NCBI GenBank assembly: GCA_022702545.1
Contig: JAHRBC010000001.1
Coordinates: forward strand, 4,402,001 to 4,466,000
Direction: 5' to 3'
Source: Phycomyces nitens
Taxonomy: Eukaryota > Mucoromycota > Mucoromycetes > Mucorales > Phycomycetaceae
DNA: 64,000 nt
Of this stretch, positions 47,097 to 59,628 are shown in pieces. The position numbers were made by a program, and so were the translations under genes. How positions within the stretch are numbered: position 1 is the stretch's first letter; the number at the start of each line of letters is the position of its first letter. The notes under the pieces are model-generated. The model was not told where the DNA came from, did no database searches, and saw only the letters and a program-made list of their open reading frames with translations.

Positions 47097-50000
47097 ATGA
47101 CATCCCTTGAGAGAGAAGTAGCTAATTACATGGTAGCCACAGGCGACCAGTCAGCCGAAGCAATCCAGGCTGCTGATCAGGTCGTCAAGAGTAAGCAAAT
47201 AACAAGGACAATAAAAATCAAATTGGCTTACGATCTCTGATTCAGCCATCAATGCCACATCCATTCAGGACAATCTCTTGAAACTTATTCAAACAATGGG
47301 AGAATATCTCACCAATGAAGATGACTTTGTGCGTGCAAAAGGCATGTAGACACCAACACCGAATCTTATTCATCCTAACCCTCTACTTTTTTTCTTCTTG
47401 TTTAGCTACTGGCCTTTTATCTTATACCTTGAGACACTGCAATCAGGCCTCTATTACTGCACCTGCAGGTAAGAATAGGAATGATATCTTATTGTCTGGA
47501 TACTCTTATTTTTATACATTTCTTATTTACTCTGGTTCAAGTATCTGTCTTGGTGGATTTCTATTGTGAGCGTCTGACGGAAAATACAAACGTATCAAAC
47601 CTAATGGATGGTTTGGTGGCCCTCACTGAATTTGATAAATTTAGTGCCGCTAATGCAGTAGTCGTGACAAAAAAGTAAGACAAAGGATAAAGATATTTAA
47701 AGAGACTCATGGGAATTCTGTTAGGCTATTTGAGCATGTTGAGGTCCAACGTTTCCCTCAGGTCACTAGAAATACTACTTTTAGAGTATTCGAGAATTTA
47801 TTGGACAAGCATGTGACAGGTAGATACACGCAGAAGGTTGTGGGCCAGGGTTTGGAGAGGTATCTAATAATTTTTATTTTGGATATTGATTAAATCCGTA
47901 TAAGCTCTCAAGACCATCAATGATGAATTTGTGGCTGGATTCACACATGCTGTCGATGGCGAAAAGGACCCTAGGAATCTCATGTGTGCATTCAAGCTTA
48001 TAAGGACCATTATCGAGAAATTTGACATCTCGACCTATGTAGAGGTAATTTTGAGATGGAAAGTGGGATTGGATATGGGGCTAGAACTCGAGTATACTAT
48101 AGGATCTCTTTGAAGTCACCTTTTGCTACTTCCCCATCACCTTTAAGCCCCCACCAGATGATCCTTATGGAATTACCTCTGATGATCTCAAGACTAGTTT
48201 AAGGTAAACATGTAGTTTAATCAAGAACCTAATGGACCCCCAAACTCATACTTGTTGATAATACAATAATCAATATAGACAATGTATCGCAGCTACATCT
48301 CATTTTGCAAAGTTTGCCGTTCCTCTCATCATGGAAAAGCTTTCTTCGACATCTGGTAGTGCAAAGGTATAGCCAACATTGATTTTATTTACACAAAGTA
48401 TCAGTGCAATAACCCTGTCATTCTTGAAACCCAAAACAGAAGGACTCTATGGAGACATTGGAAGCGTGTGCTCCTGTTTATGGAGCCACATCTCTCATGC
48501 CACATATCGATGATATCTTTGACGCACTCAAAGTAGAGGTAAGCTATTTTTGGTGGACAAGAGGGGGATCCAGACATGCTTACCAAGCCAAAATGTCTAG
48601 GTATTCCATGCAACTGATCAATCGCTCGAGGAAGCAGCCCTTGCAGCCATCAAGAGTGTTGTTGCAGCTCTTGCCACTGGTGTCAGCAATGCCTCGGGTG
48701 ATCCTACTGAAAAGGCCCTCCAGCCATTGATTGCCGAGTGTGTCACTAACCTCAAGGATCCTGAACTAAAGAACTCCAAGCCAAGCAGCCAAGTCTTGCG
48801 AGCCATTGGATCAGCATCAGGTAAACGATATCTTTAAAACGTGTTTGTACCAACTATCAATATTCTTTATAGATCCCGCCTTCCATTACGCAGTAGAACC
48901 TGTGATTCCTATGATGTTACGTTTCCATCGTGAGACAGACCTCGCTACACGCAAAAAAGCTATTCTTGATGTCATTCTCGAATACCTAGAGGCAAGTCGA
49001 ACCCTTTATGGATCGGCCGAGGACGGCACTGATGCCAGTAAGTTGCAACACCAACCAAAAAAAAAACAACAACCACAAGTCGTTTTTGGCTAACCAACAT
49101 GAATTGGTGATTTGTTTAGTGGAGCAAGATTTCATCTCTCCTCTGATCGATTACAAGGATCGTTTCTTTGCAATGTTTGAATCTGCATTGACTGCTTCTA
49201 ATGAATATAATGGCCTTCGTCTTGCTGGTCTTAATGGCCTTCGTCTGATGGTCTTGATAAAAAACTTCCTTTCTCCCAATGAAGTAAGGAAGTATACACA
49301 AAAGGAGGGGGAGTACAGGAAACTTATAAATACTTGGTTTTTTTCTTTCTTTCTTAGATTGGTATTGCTATTCAATCCTTTAACAAAGTACTCATGAATG
49401 AGCAAGACGAAGAACTCAGGTGAATATTTATTCATGTTTAGACAACTCTGGATATTATAACCACCAGTCATTTACTCTGTAATGATATGTAGAGCTGCTG
49501 CTTTGAATGCCCTGTGCACAATCTCAAAGTTCAACAGTGACTTTATCGTTGAACAGACCATTCCAGCCCTGATCAAGCAACTACCCGAGAGCTCTAGCCA
49601 ACAAGTCACCATTGGGTATCACCAAACCCTCTATACTCTCAGAATGCTTTCTCCAGAACCATTGATTTTCAAGACTGCCTTGTCAATGTTGGTTAAAAAG
49701 TTTGATGATGTTTGTGAAAAGGGTAAATTTAGAGATAGTCTAGTAAAAGACCAAGGTAGTTAACTAGTCTGTCTTACTGAATGTCCCCCCAATAGATACC
49801 GACGATGCCTATCCTCGTGCTATCCTGGTTACATTGCTGGAAATCATAAAGACCAAGGCCGAGAGTGGCCACAAGGATATTGGTGGCTATATTGAGTTCT
49901 TTAATAGCACACTGGTAACAAAGGCCATTGAGGCTTCTTTGGACCCCAAGCGTTCTCAGACAATATTGTCCGAGAGAATCATGGAGACAACGGCATTGAT

Positions 50001-51625
50001 TCTGGTCAATGTATTCCATGAACTTGATGCCACGTAAGTTTTTGTTTGCACATTAGACCCAAATGGCTTATTGTATACTTTCTAGATCCCAAAAGACACA
50101 ACTTGATCGTGCATTTAATGTCTTTATTCGTGGTGATATCTCGATTCTTAAAATAACTTGTTCTACTCCCTTTGGTCCTTTCGAGGTAAGTGAGCTTGTA
50201 TGCATACTAGTATTAATATGGTGACTTTAGATAAATAGTCCAGATGCTCAAAAGGCAACAACTCATTTGTTTGCTGCAATTGTGAATACATGCAGAAAGG
50301 AGGTAAAGAGATGATGTTTATTATAAGAATATATATTCTGAACAAGAACTGGGCTTATTAAGAGGCTAATCAAAATATGGAATTTGTAATGTAGGTGACT
50401 TACCCAGTAGAGAGTCTCGAAAAGTTCATAGACAACCTGGTAAATCTGGCCTTGGGAACCAACCACCACGGACAACTTACTTCGCTGGTGAGAATGGTTG
50501 GATCATTAATTAACAAATGGAAAGACAGTGAGTATATCGAAATATTTAGGCTTGCAAAGGAGTACTAATGGCTATTAGATGCTGCCTTGACTACGTATGT
50601 CCAAAATGCCTCTAGCCAGCTAGAGGGCCTGATTACCAAGCGAGGCACAAATAGCCAAAATGCCTTGTGTGTCTACCTCTGGGTAAGTTCAAATTAAAAA
50701 AAAGGGGGGGGATTTATTTATTTTTTGACTTTATATTTTGGAAAATAGATCACCAAAGCTTTAATAATGAGAGCCCACCCCAAGGGCTACGAGTTCACTG
50801 ATAAGATTATTGGCTGGTGCAATGACCCTAGCTTCAATGGCCAAGCACCTCAAGGCTTCGATATTCTGATTGGTGGTGACAGTTTAGCGTTGAACAAGCT
50901 TTCCTATTGCACGATGACAGTAAGAAATATTAGTTGGCATGGTTTCCAAAAGGTACCAATAATGACTCTCCTGCTTGTAGATCCTGTATAATCAGAGATT
51001 CTTTAGCCATTGTCTCCCCAAGCTTGTCAATGGCTTCCGCACATCCAACACAGGTTAGTAGGGACAACCAAGTCTGTTGGGTACTAAAATGTCCAAATAT
51101 TCCAAAGATGTCAAGCACAACTACCTGATTGCCCTATCTTACCTCTTGAAGAATGTCCCCAAGCAAATTTTGTTGAATGAACTGCCGCCTGTAAGTGTAT
51201 AGAGTCCAAATCGAAAAAGATATGATATTAATATACGCATCTTCTTTTTTTTAAAAAAAAAAACAAAGCTTGTTCCTCTGCTTATCCAGTCCTTGTCGCT
51301 CACAGACGTGTCCCTCAAGGTGTCTACCCTTGCTACCTTCCAACTCTCTATTGTAGAGGCACCAGATGTGGTTGGACCCCATGCACGTGCGATAATTGCT
51401 GCTCTCCTAGACTTACTCAACAGCCAGGAACCAAACCCACTGCCTGTGCGCGTGGCTGCTCTTAAATGCCTCGCCCAATTTCCAGCTGGTCTGACTAACG
51501 ACGTGTTGGCACCCCATGTGAGTTATGTGACCAAGCAGCTTGGTAAATCCGTAGGAGATAAGAAGCGAATGGTCAGAAAGGAGGCAGTAGACTGTAGAGC
51601 AAAATGGTATGCCATTATGGCATAA
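47097..51625 (+). CDS. MMS19: MMS19, cytosolic Fe-S cluster targeting HEAT-repeat protein
   Basis: Twenty-three exons, 1036 residues (human MMS19 is about 1030): 47097-47190, 47246-47341, 47406-47468, 47542-47674, 47725-47849, 47905-48044, 48103-48203, 48279-48366, 48440-48538, 48601-48820, 48873-49037, 49120-49283, 49358-49419, 49493-49722, 49796-50033, 50086-50185, 50231-50302, 50395-50527, 50579-50682, 50749-50919, 50981-51053, 51108-51190, 51269-51625. Family marks include EYLTNEDDFVRAKATGLLS, DGLVALTEFDKFS, HAVDGEKDPRNL, FCYFPITFKPPPDDP, and the C-terminal DKKRMVRKEAVDCRAKW. MMS19 is the adaptor of the CIA targeting complex that hands Fe-S clusters to DNA repair and replication enzymes. 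Intron 2 has a GCATGT donor. The donor of intron 5 (GTTTGG at 47850) was chosen for phase and is the weakest junction. Confidence 0.93.
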
Positions 51626-51888
51626 GCCAAGCTCTCTAGATTCCTATCGGGCTCTCTCTCTATATATATATATTGTAATGGAACTTAGATGAAGTACTGG
51701 AATAATAATAATAAAAAAAAATTGTTCAAAAAGGAAATATATGCATTGAAAAACATAAAGGCTTTGATCTCTTGTATATGTATATATAAATTATTCATTT
51801 ATTTATATTAACAAAAAACCTCCAAAGAGAGGATTGTCACATATTAAAGTCCCGTCATAACACAAACTTTGTTGTCTTTCTACCACCC

Positions 51889-52275
51889 ATGGACAAGAGA
51901 ATCGTGTATCCTGAACAGGCCGAAAAGAGTGTCCAGGACAACTACCGGAAGAAGCTCCACAGTCTGGAGGCCATGAAGCCCACCCCCCGTGCCCGCCAAC
52001 TGCAGATCCTCAGCTGGGCATTGACATTATGTAAGTGAATGACCTAGTGATTCTAAATCCTAATATGAATGAATAGCCGTGAGTGGTTATGTGGTCTTGT
52101 TTGCAGATTTTGGACGTGAGGAGCACTGCTTTTCTTCGGTAAGGGTTCTGCTCTGTAGGAATCTATACTGATGCATCTATAGATCCGACGCTGGTTTGAC
52201 GGTAAAAAGTCATCTTTTTGGAGCCTGTCGAACCAAGAGAGACAGGATCTCAAGGACCAGGGCAGAATTAAATAA
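51889..52275 (+). CDS. small single-pass membrane protein, conserved-looking
   Basis: Three exons: 51889-52030, 52077-52138, 52183-52275, giving 98 residues. A basic N-terminal part (MDKRIVYPEQAEKSVQDNYR, KPTPRARQ) is followed by one membrane-length hydrophobic stretch (ILSWALTLSVSGYVVLFADF). A well-structured tail EEHCFSSIRRWFDGKKSSFW ends in LSNQERQDLKDQGRIK. The FADFG-EH-FS-RRW pattern resembles small fungal mitochondrial or ER membrane proteins of unknown role, but I cannot assign a named family. It lies 263 bp behind MMS19 and 234 bp before the DinB-like gene, all on one strand. Confidence 0.7.
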
Positions 52276-52509
52276 ATAGGAATATGATTAAAACTGCTTG
52301 TTCGTATTAGAATTATTATTGTGCTTTTTTCTTTTTTCAGGAGTGAATTGAATGAATGTAATTGTAAAGGTGGCTGGTGAGACACGCATATATAGAAACA
52401 GTATAAAAAACCAGTAGCCTGAGCTCGGCTGTCACAAGTCCGTCCAGCTGGCCCTATATTTCGTCTTTCCCATGCTTTTCTTCCTTCTTCTTCTTCCTTT
52501 GGTTCAAAA

Positions 52510-53258
52510 ATGATTGTCTCTAGCCCAACACCCACACCCACCTACACACCTTCCACAAACCCAACCCCAGTTCCGTCCTTACTGGCCGTTGCTGTCAATA
52601 CGATCCAGCAATCGATTGATCTCCTGGACGGTCTGGATGACGACAGTTTGATAAAATCAACCCAAAGTATGCCTTGTGGTACTCTCGGGAAACACATTCG
52701 GTAAACGGCTTGTGTAGATTGGACTCTTTTCTCATTATCATTATCATCATTATTATCATCATCCTAGACATGTCTATGATCATTTCTCACTTTTGCTGAC
52801 CCAACTTCCTCTAACCCCGAATGGTTGGGAGGTGGACTATGATGAACGCAGTCGAAATGTAATGTCATTCCTAAGCTGCCTTGCGCATACACACCAATAA
52901 CCCATCTTTCCTAGGCAAGTCTGGAAACAAATCAAAAGGAAGCCGTCCGGCACCTAAAGATCCTCCAGGAAAGACTGGCCACAACTGCTTCTCTGGACTA
53001 CAATAGCCCCTTGACACTCCATGCGAATATCGATCCAGACAGTCCCCTCAAGTCCCATTTCATATCGTCTTTTGGGAGAGAATTGTGGTTCTGTTGTCTT
53101 CATGCCGTAAGTCTCTTGGGATGTGTGTCAATGGGAAACTCTAACACATGATATAGATCCACCACTATGCATCAATAAAGATAATCTGTGTTGAGTCTGA
53201 TATCGATGTACCTGAAGATTTCGGTATGGCGCCATCGACCCTTCAAAGCAAAAGGTAG
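52510..53258 (+). CDS. DinB-superfamily-like protein
   Basis: Four exons: 52510-52700, 52768-52858, 52915-53106, 53157-53258, giving 191 residues. After a Pro/Thr-rich lead (about 25 residues) the protein shows a four-helix-bundle pattern typical of DinB-like proteins: NTIQQSIDLLDGLDDDSL, then CGTLGKHIRHVYDHFSLLL with the metal-type His, VDYDERSRN, and a C-terminal FCCLHAIHHYASIKII with paired His. This combination (GxHxRHxxDHF ... YDxRxR ... HHxA) is seen in uncharacterised fungal DinB-like proteins. In bacteria the fold supports thiol-dependent metal enzymes; no specific reaction can be inferred here. Confidence 0.75.
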
Positions 53259-55475
53259 TGCTGCGCGCATGAATAGGTTGGTACCCCGGATCCAAAAAAG
53301 GCATGATTTCCTTGGTGGCTCTCTTTTACCATTCATTCTATCACGACAACTAAACAAGCAGTCTGGAAAGGCGGGTCTTTACACATACTTTAACCCTTTT
53401 ATATCATACAAATAAATCTATATATCCTGTCACCATGACAACAATATCTATTACTGGTGATTATCACAAGGAATTTGCCTATCGACAACAAGAGAGAGTT
53501 AGAAAGTGGTTATTGTATTCGATAATTCCCAAAGGGGAAAGGTTTATATATACACTCTTTCTTGTATAACACAAACTCTTGACACAAAAAGAATCTTTTT
53601 ATGCCAAATATCTTGTGTTTATAATCCACCAATCACATATTTTTAAAACTGTCGGAATATATATTAAGAGGTTACATTTTCAGTGTATTAGGCAATTTAT
53701 CCAAAAACAACAACTCAAATTTAAATGATACATCTAATCGGCGCTGCAATAGTGACATTCGAAGCAAATAAAATCTCGCAACAGATACTTGAGTTTCATT
53801 TCATCCAATCAAAGATTTTTATACTTGTCTGTGTTTATATACTTGTCAAGTATGCATATGTAAAGGAATACAAAAGGGACAATATATTTTTAAAAGTGTA
53901 TTCTCGGCCATAAACCAAAGAACTCTGAAATATCTTTAGTCAAGAGAAAAAGAGGTAGTTTTGGGTTTTTATGGATTATTTACTAGTAGCGTATTTAATT
54001 TAAGACGAGACTGCAGACATACTATCTTTCAGAGCCTGGCTCTTTATTCAAAAGAAAAAAAAAGATACATACCACACTGCTGGAAATTGGTAACCGTCAT
54101 TAACTGTCTGAATTTACTATCTATTTTTTTAAGAAATGTCAATAGTACCATTTATTTTCTCTAGATCTTGATCTTTTTATTGATTTTTTTTAAAAAAAAC
54201 TACTTTACTATTATGAAAACTAGCGTGTACAAACCCAATCTATAAAGCTGTTCAAGTATCCAAAAAAAAAGCTTCATACACTTTTCGGTTGCACACCTCC
54301 CCTGTAATGGTAACGTCACAAAGCTGTGACTAGATTATCCGAAATTACCCGATATATCCAACATTACCATAATTCTTATTTCTGTGCCTTTCTGTGTTGG
54401 TAGGGCATGTATTCTAGCCACTTGGGTGATTAGATCTGTTGTCATGACAATCTTTTCTATAACATACCTCTTGGAGTACAATTATCATGGCCCATTCCAA
54501 CAGTTATTGTTTGTTAAATAGACAAAAAAAACGTTTACTGTTAAAAAGGGCCTAGACATGGTCTGGAAATGTAGACGTCCATTTGAATACAGCCTTGTTA
54601 GTTTGCTAACAAGATTATAAACAGAATTCTGAATTACTTTTTTTTGTTGTGATTAAAAATGTAATAAAAGTTATAATAGACTTTAAATGTGAAATAAAGG
54701 GTCCTTTATCCAAATTCTAATTGCGATTATTGGGATTTGACCTCGACTCTTGCTCAAGTAATAGAAGCAATTGAATCTATCAGTTGGTTGCTGAACCTAT
54801 ATGCTCAATAAACGATTGCTGTTCTGATTATATAGATATATTAATCGGATTCCATTGTACATTCTGTTGCTTATGGCCAATTTTCTTTTGGAATAATAAT
54901 AGTTACTTTTGCATAGAGTGCTCTATAAAGTGAATATTCCTACCATTTCCAACAAGTTGTTCATTTAGCCTTTGAACTGTCCCATCAGCTAAAACATCTT
55001 GATCTGGTCAGACCTTTCTCTTTCAAAAACAAAAGACATCAATTCGAATCTTTACCCCCCCTTTGATTCAATTCCATATAATCTTCAACAACAATTGTCG
55101 ACTAGAATATACTTGCTGATTTGCCATGTTTCCCTTTCCAGAAACAACAATGTCAGAGTGGACTGCGCCTTTTCAGTTTTAGCTGCTGCCTCAAACCTAG
55201 CCTTTGCCTTTTATAAGTAATACATATCATTATATATTTAAACCCCAACAAAGCAGAACAAGCGATTGCTATTATATATTTAAATATACATGTATATCCC
55301 GACATGGCCAATCATGATCCACAATCACTACAACTTTACTGTATTTTCAACCCGGTAGTGACTCTTGGCCGGGGTTGCCCGCCGGGGATTTAAAAATTGA
55401 ACAGACAACGATTTTTGAATGTTTTTTTTTCTCTTTTCCATCGTCTCTTTCTTGTTTGACGTCTCCACCTACATC
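53259..55475. other. 2.2-kb spacer, no gene recognised
   Basis: AT-rich with homopolymer tracts. There is a hairpin-capable CTTGTTAGTTTGCTAACAAG near 54593-54612, and a GC-rich patch (GGCCGGGGTTGCCCGCCGGG at about 55366-55385) about 100 bp before the EF-Tu start that may be a promoter element. The frames at 53725-53913 and 54999-55220 have no supporting features. Confidence 0.5.
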
Positions 55476-57255
55476 ATGTTCGCCTTGAAGACCACCGTCA
55501 ACAAAGTCGCTCTCCCTGCAACTCGCATTGCTTCCCGCAGATGCGTGTCTTCTGTAGCTTCCAAGAGTGGCAAGTATTGCTTTATTTCTGTCTAGTGTGC
55601 CTGAAATATACTCATAGCTTGGATTTGACAGCCTTTGGATCTGCTCGTATGGCCCTTTCTTCTGGTAACAAGTTTGTACGTCTACCATGTCAATTGACCA
55701 AACAAACCAAACAAACCAAACGATACTTACCCTGCTGTGTATTCCTAGACTGCCAACCTCCTCAAGGATGCCTACAAGTCTGCTTCTCCTCGTATGATGT
55801 TCTTTGGTAAGAAATCCATCTTTGTGTAAACTAATTAATGATTGCTAATCCATGTGGACCTAGGCCGTCGTGGTATGGCTTCTGATGCTGGTGGCAAGTT
55901 CAGCCGTGGCAAGCCCCACGTCAACATTGGTACCATTGGTCACGTCGATCATGGAAAGACCACCTTGACTGCTGCTATCACCAAGACCTTGGCTCTTGAG
56001 GGTGGTGCTCAGTTCATGGACTACAACCAGATTGACAAGGCCCCTGAAGAGAAGGCCCGTGGTATCACCATCTCTACTGCTCACGTTGAGTACGAGACTG
56101 CCAACCGTCACTACGCTCACGTTGACTGCCCTGGTCACGCCGATTACATCAAGAACATGATTACTGGTGCTGCTCAGGTAAAAAAAAATAAAAATAAATA
56201 AACAAAAAAAACAAAATTGGAGAATTTTGTCATTTCAGCAGTCATGTTCAACCATTGCTGTATGCTTGTATTAGATGGACGGTGCTATCATCGTTGTCTC
56301 TGCCACCGATGGTCAGATGCCCCAGACCCGCGAGCACTTGTTGTTGGCCCGCCAGGTCGGTGTCCAGCGTCTTGTTGTCTTTATCAACAAGGTCGATGCT
56401 GTTGATGATCCCGAGATGCTTGAGCTTGTCGAGATGGAGATGCGTGATCTCCTTGCCGAGTACGGCTATGATGGTGAGGAGACTCCCATTGTCAAGGGTT
56501 CTGCCTTGGCTGCTCTCGAGGGTCGTGATGCCGAGATCGGTGAGAATGCTATCAAGGAGTTGATGGCTGCCGTCGATGCTTACATCCCTACCCCTGTCCG
56601 TGATTTGGACAAGCCTTTCCTTATGCCCATTGAAGGTGAGTACAGCACAGCTATAAAAAAAACACACACACACACATATACAGCCACTAAGCATATGTCT
56701 CCAGATGTCTTCTCTATCTCTGGTCGTGGTACCGTTGCCACTGGCCGTGTTGAGCGTGGTACTATCCTCAAGGGTAACGAAGTCGAAATTGTCGGCATGG
56801 GCCCTACCATCAAGACCACCTTGACCGGTGTTGAGATGTTCCGCAAGGAACTTGACCGTGGTCAGGCTGGTGACAACATGGGTGCCTTGTTGCGTGGTAT
56901 CAAGCGTGAACAGATCCGTCGTGGTCAGGTTCTCTGCGCTCCTGGAACCGTCAAGTCCCACAAGAAGTTCATGGCTCAGCTCTACATTCTCACCAAGGAT
57001 GAGGGTGGACGTCACACTCCCTTTGTCAACAACTACCGTCCCCAGATGTTCATCCGCACCACCGATGTCACTGTCAGCTTGACCCACCCCGAGGGTACTG
57101 AGGATCCCGATGAGAAGTTGATCATGCCCGGAGACAATGTCGAGATGGCTTGCGAGTTGGTTCACGATATCGCTCTTGAGGAGGGTCAGCGCTTCACTGT
57201 CCGTGAGGGTGGCAAGACCGTCGGTACCGGTGTTGTTACAAAGGTCATTGAGTAA
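55476..57255 (+). CDS. TUF1: mitochondrial translation elongation factor EF-Tu
   Basis: Six exons: 55476-55569, 55632-55675, 55749-55806, 55864-56177, 56275-56635, 56705-57255, giving 473 residues. The first about 70 residues are a basic, Ser/Arg-rich mitochondrial presequence ([20 protein letters not shown]) spread over three small exons. The G domain shows GHVDHGKT (91-98), RGITIS, DCPGH, NKVD and GSAL, followed by domains 2 and 3 ([48 protein letters not shown]). It delivers aminoacyl-tRNA to mitoribosomes as a GTPase. Codons are strongly biased to C-ending (GGT/GGC, AAG), unlike most neighbours, as in highly expressed genes. Intron 1 starts with GC (AGTG|GCAAGT). The last intron (69 nt) is in frame and stop-free, so its retention would insert 23 residues. 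Confidence 0.96.
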
Positions 57256-59628
57256 ACCTTTGTATTCGTTTTCATATCATTCAATAGAAATAATGTAATT
57301 AGCCTATATTCCAATTGGTTTGCATTGAATGAGAGAGTACCAAATGAGCTGATCAGAGAATGGGGGAGTGGGAAAGTTGGAAAATATGAAAACTGCTGTT
57401 ACTTGATATAATGGCTGAGGAGCATCCTCTAGTAAATTAACTAGATGAGGTTCATTGCTCTAGACTATTCCTATAAAGACACTTGGGTATTTTCTTTAGG
57501 TATTCTTGCCCAAGGCTTATTCACTGATTTATACTGTACCCTCAATTCCTTTCTTTCTTGCGATTGAAGCCATTGTATCGATCATGTAAATTCATGATAT
57601 GAAAAGGTTACCATTGACAATTGTATTAAAAAAAGAAAAATATCCATATAGTGATTTTGAGTTTGTCGGTGTTTAAAATACCCATTTAGTGACTTTTCCC
57701 TGTAACCTTGGCAATGGTCTATTTCCATGCCGCTTTTACCAGCTTGGAAATCTTTAAAGAAATTAATAACACGGTAGGATATCGATCAAGAATGAAAAGT
57801 ATAGTTTAAAGCTTTCGGTATAGATATGTTTCCTAAAGTCCAAGTATTTAATACAAGCACAAATACAGATCAAATGGAAAATGCATATAGGCATTACACT
57901 GCAAACTGCATGTTATACTAAAGCCTTTGGTGGTAAAAGTACCTTGTCTTTGTGTATTTAAAAGAATTCTCCTGAATACAGTAGATGGTTCATTTTTAAT
58001 AAATTACCAAGAATATTTAATAGAGTACAACTGGCAATACTTTACACAGGTATGATTGAGTTGATTAAGTATAGTGCATGGTACCTCGTTTGAATTGAAT
58101 GTAGATTAATACCATTAACTTATTCAAAGTAAATATTAATCAGCAATAAAGTAATCTGCTTGATTTATAATTAGATTTGGAGATTCAATAAAGATGCTGA
58201 ATGAGATCACATGGTCGTAATCAAGAGTGCATTATCGAGATTCCGAGAGTTTGTAGTTGTAATGTGCAGAAATGGCGTATATTTATATAAAGTGCTGATT
58301 TTGGTGTAAATGATGATCATTGATCATTGTAATGGTAATGGGATGCCTAGTAGAGCATCTATAAAGTGTATAATGTGCTAATGGTAATGAAATGATCAAT
58401 TGATCATCTCGAGATTAATTTGACATTAGTTTTTGTCAGTGATTTGGTACGCGTAAGTATAAAGACGCGAAAACAGTGGACGAATATGGAAATGTAAACA
58501 AAAAATTCAGCATTTTAAGGAGGCAGGAAAATCCGCTAAAGTGTTTCAGAATTCAAACGCTTGTTGCTCTTGCTTTTCTCGATAAAAAAAAACATAAAAC
58601 TGGAAGGACATGCTCAAGAAGTGTGGGACCAGATGATATTCAAGTTTGAACACTGATGGGCCAATAGATGAAGAGTAAGAGGGGTACAAAGACGAAATTT
58701 TGAAAAATTCAAGTTACGCGTCGTCTATTTGCACCACATTGAAAATAAAGGGGTAAGAAAAATTCGAAAAATAAATTTTTGCCGACCATAATGATAATTA
58801 AACACTCTCCATCTCTATACCAGTTTAATATGATGCAAGTAGATATTATGGCCACTAATTATTTTTTATTTAACGACGTGTAAAATAGAGCCAAACAATT
58901 TTTTATCAGTAACTTTGGTGAGCATCAGCTTAAATATGAAATATCTTTCAAGTATTTACCAGTGGCACCGAGAATATTCTTTGGGCCATTCTGAATGTGG
59001 CACAAATACATTTTAAAGAACAAAAATAAAAGTCAACTAGATATAATATAGAGCAATATAATTTATTGATCATAATTCTATAGACCAACCATTGAATTAT
59101 CTGTAATAAAGCAGTTTATTATTAAATAATAAATTCTTGTTTTTTTTTATATGTAAGTTTTGTATAGTCCGAGCGGTTATTATATTTACGCTAAATAGGC
59201 AGCTGATATGATTAGCGTGTATAAAAGACTACCCAAAGACATTAAAGTTAAAATTTATGCATTTGTGAGATACAAGGTGAAACTTATGAGCTGGCTTCTA
59301 AAATCCCAGTTTAAATATTCTTATGCACTTGTTGCATACTCAACCTTCTCCCAACCCTAATTTAATATTCCAGGGCACATTTTTAATCTTGATTTTCAAG
59401 TATATCCAAAGAAATTAATTACGCTGTAAAACTACGATTTTAAGCTGAATATTAGCCATGTCTTTCAATAACGGCTTACAGTTACCTAGGATTAATAGGA
59501 AACGACTTTAAACCAACTTTGATACTGTATTTTGTCTGTCCAGAGTACTTTATATCTATCAAACTGAGAGATTATAAATTGAATATTTAAAGAAAAGTAA
59601 GTCATCTATATAGCTATATATATCTACT
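57256..59628. other. 2.4-kb AT-rich spacer, no gene
   Basis: No open frame of note on either strand. GATC-rich palindromic sequences occur at about 58311-58328 and a perfect 16-bp palindrome at 58392-58407, with TATAAAGTG repeated nearby (58286, 58361). I found no transposon termini. Its gene emptiness contrasts with the dense genes on either side. Confidence 0.55.

Noticed and set aside
56248..57165. 305-codon open frame on the minus strand inside EF-Tu
   Set aside because: Antisense shadow of the biased codons of the EF-Tu exons; the translation is low-complexity and has no domain.
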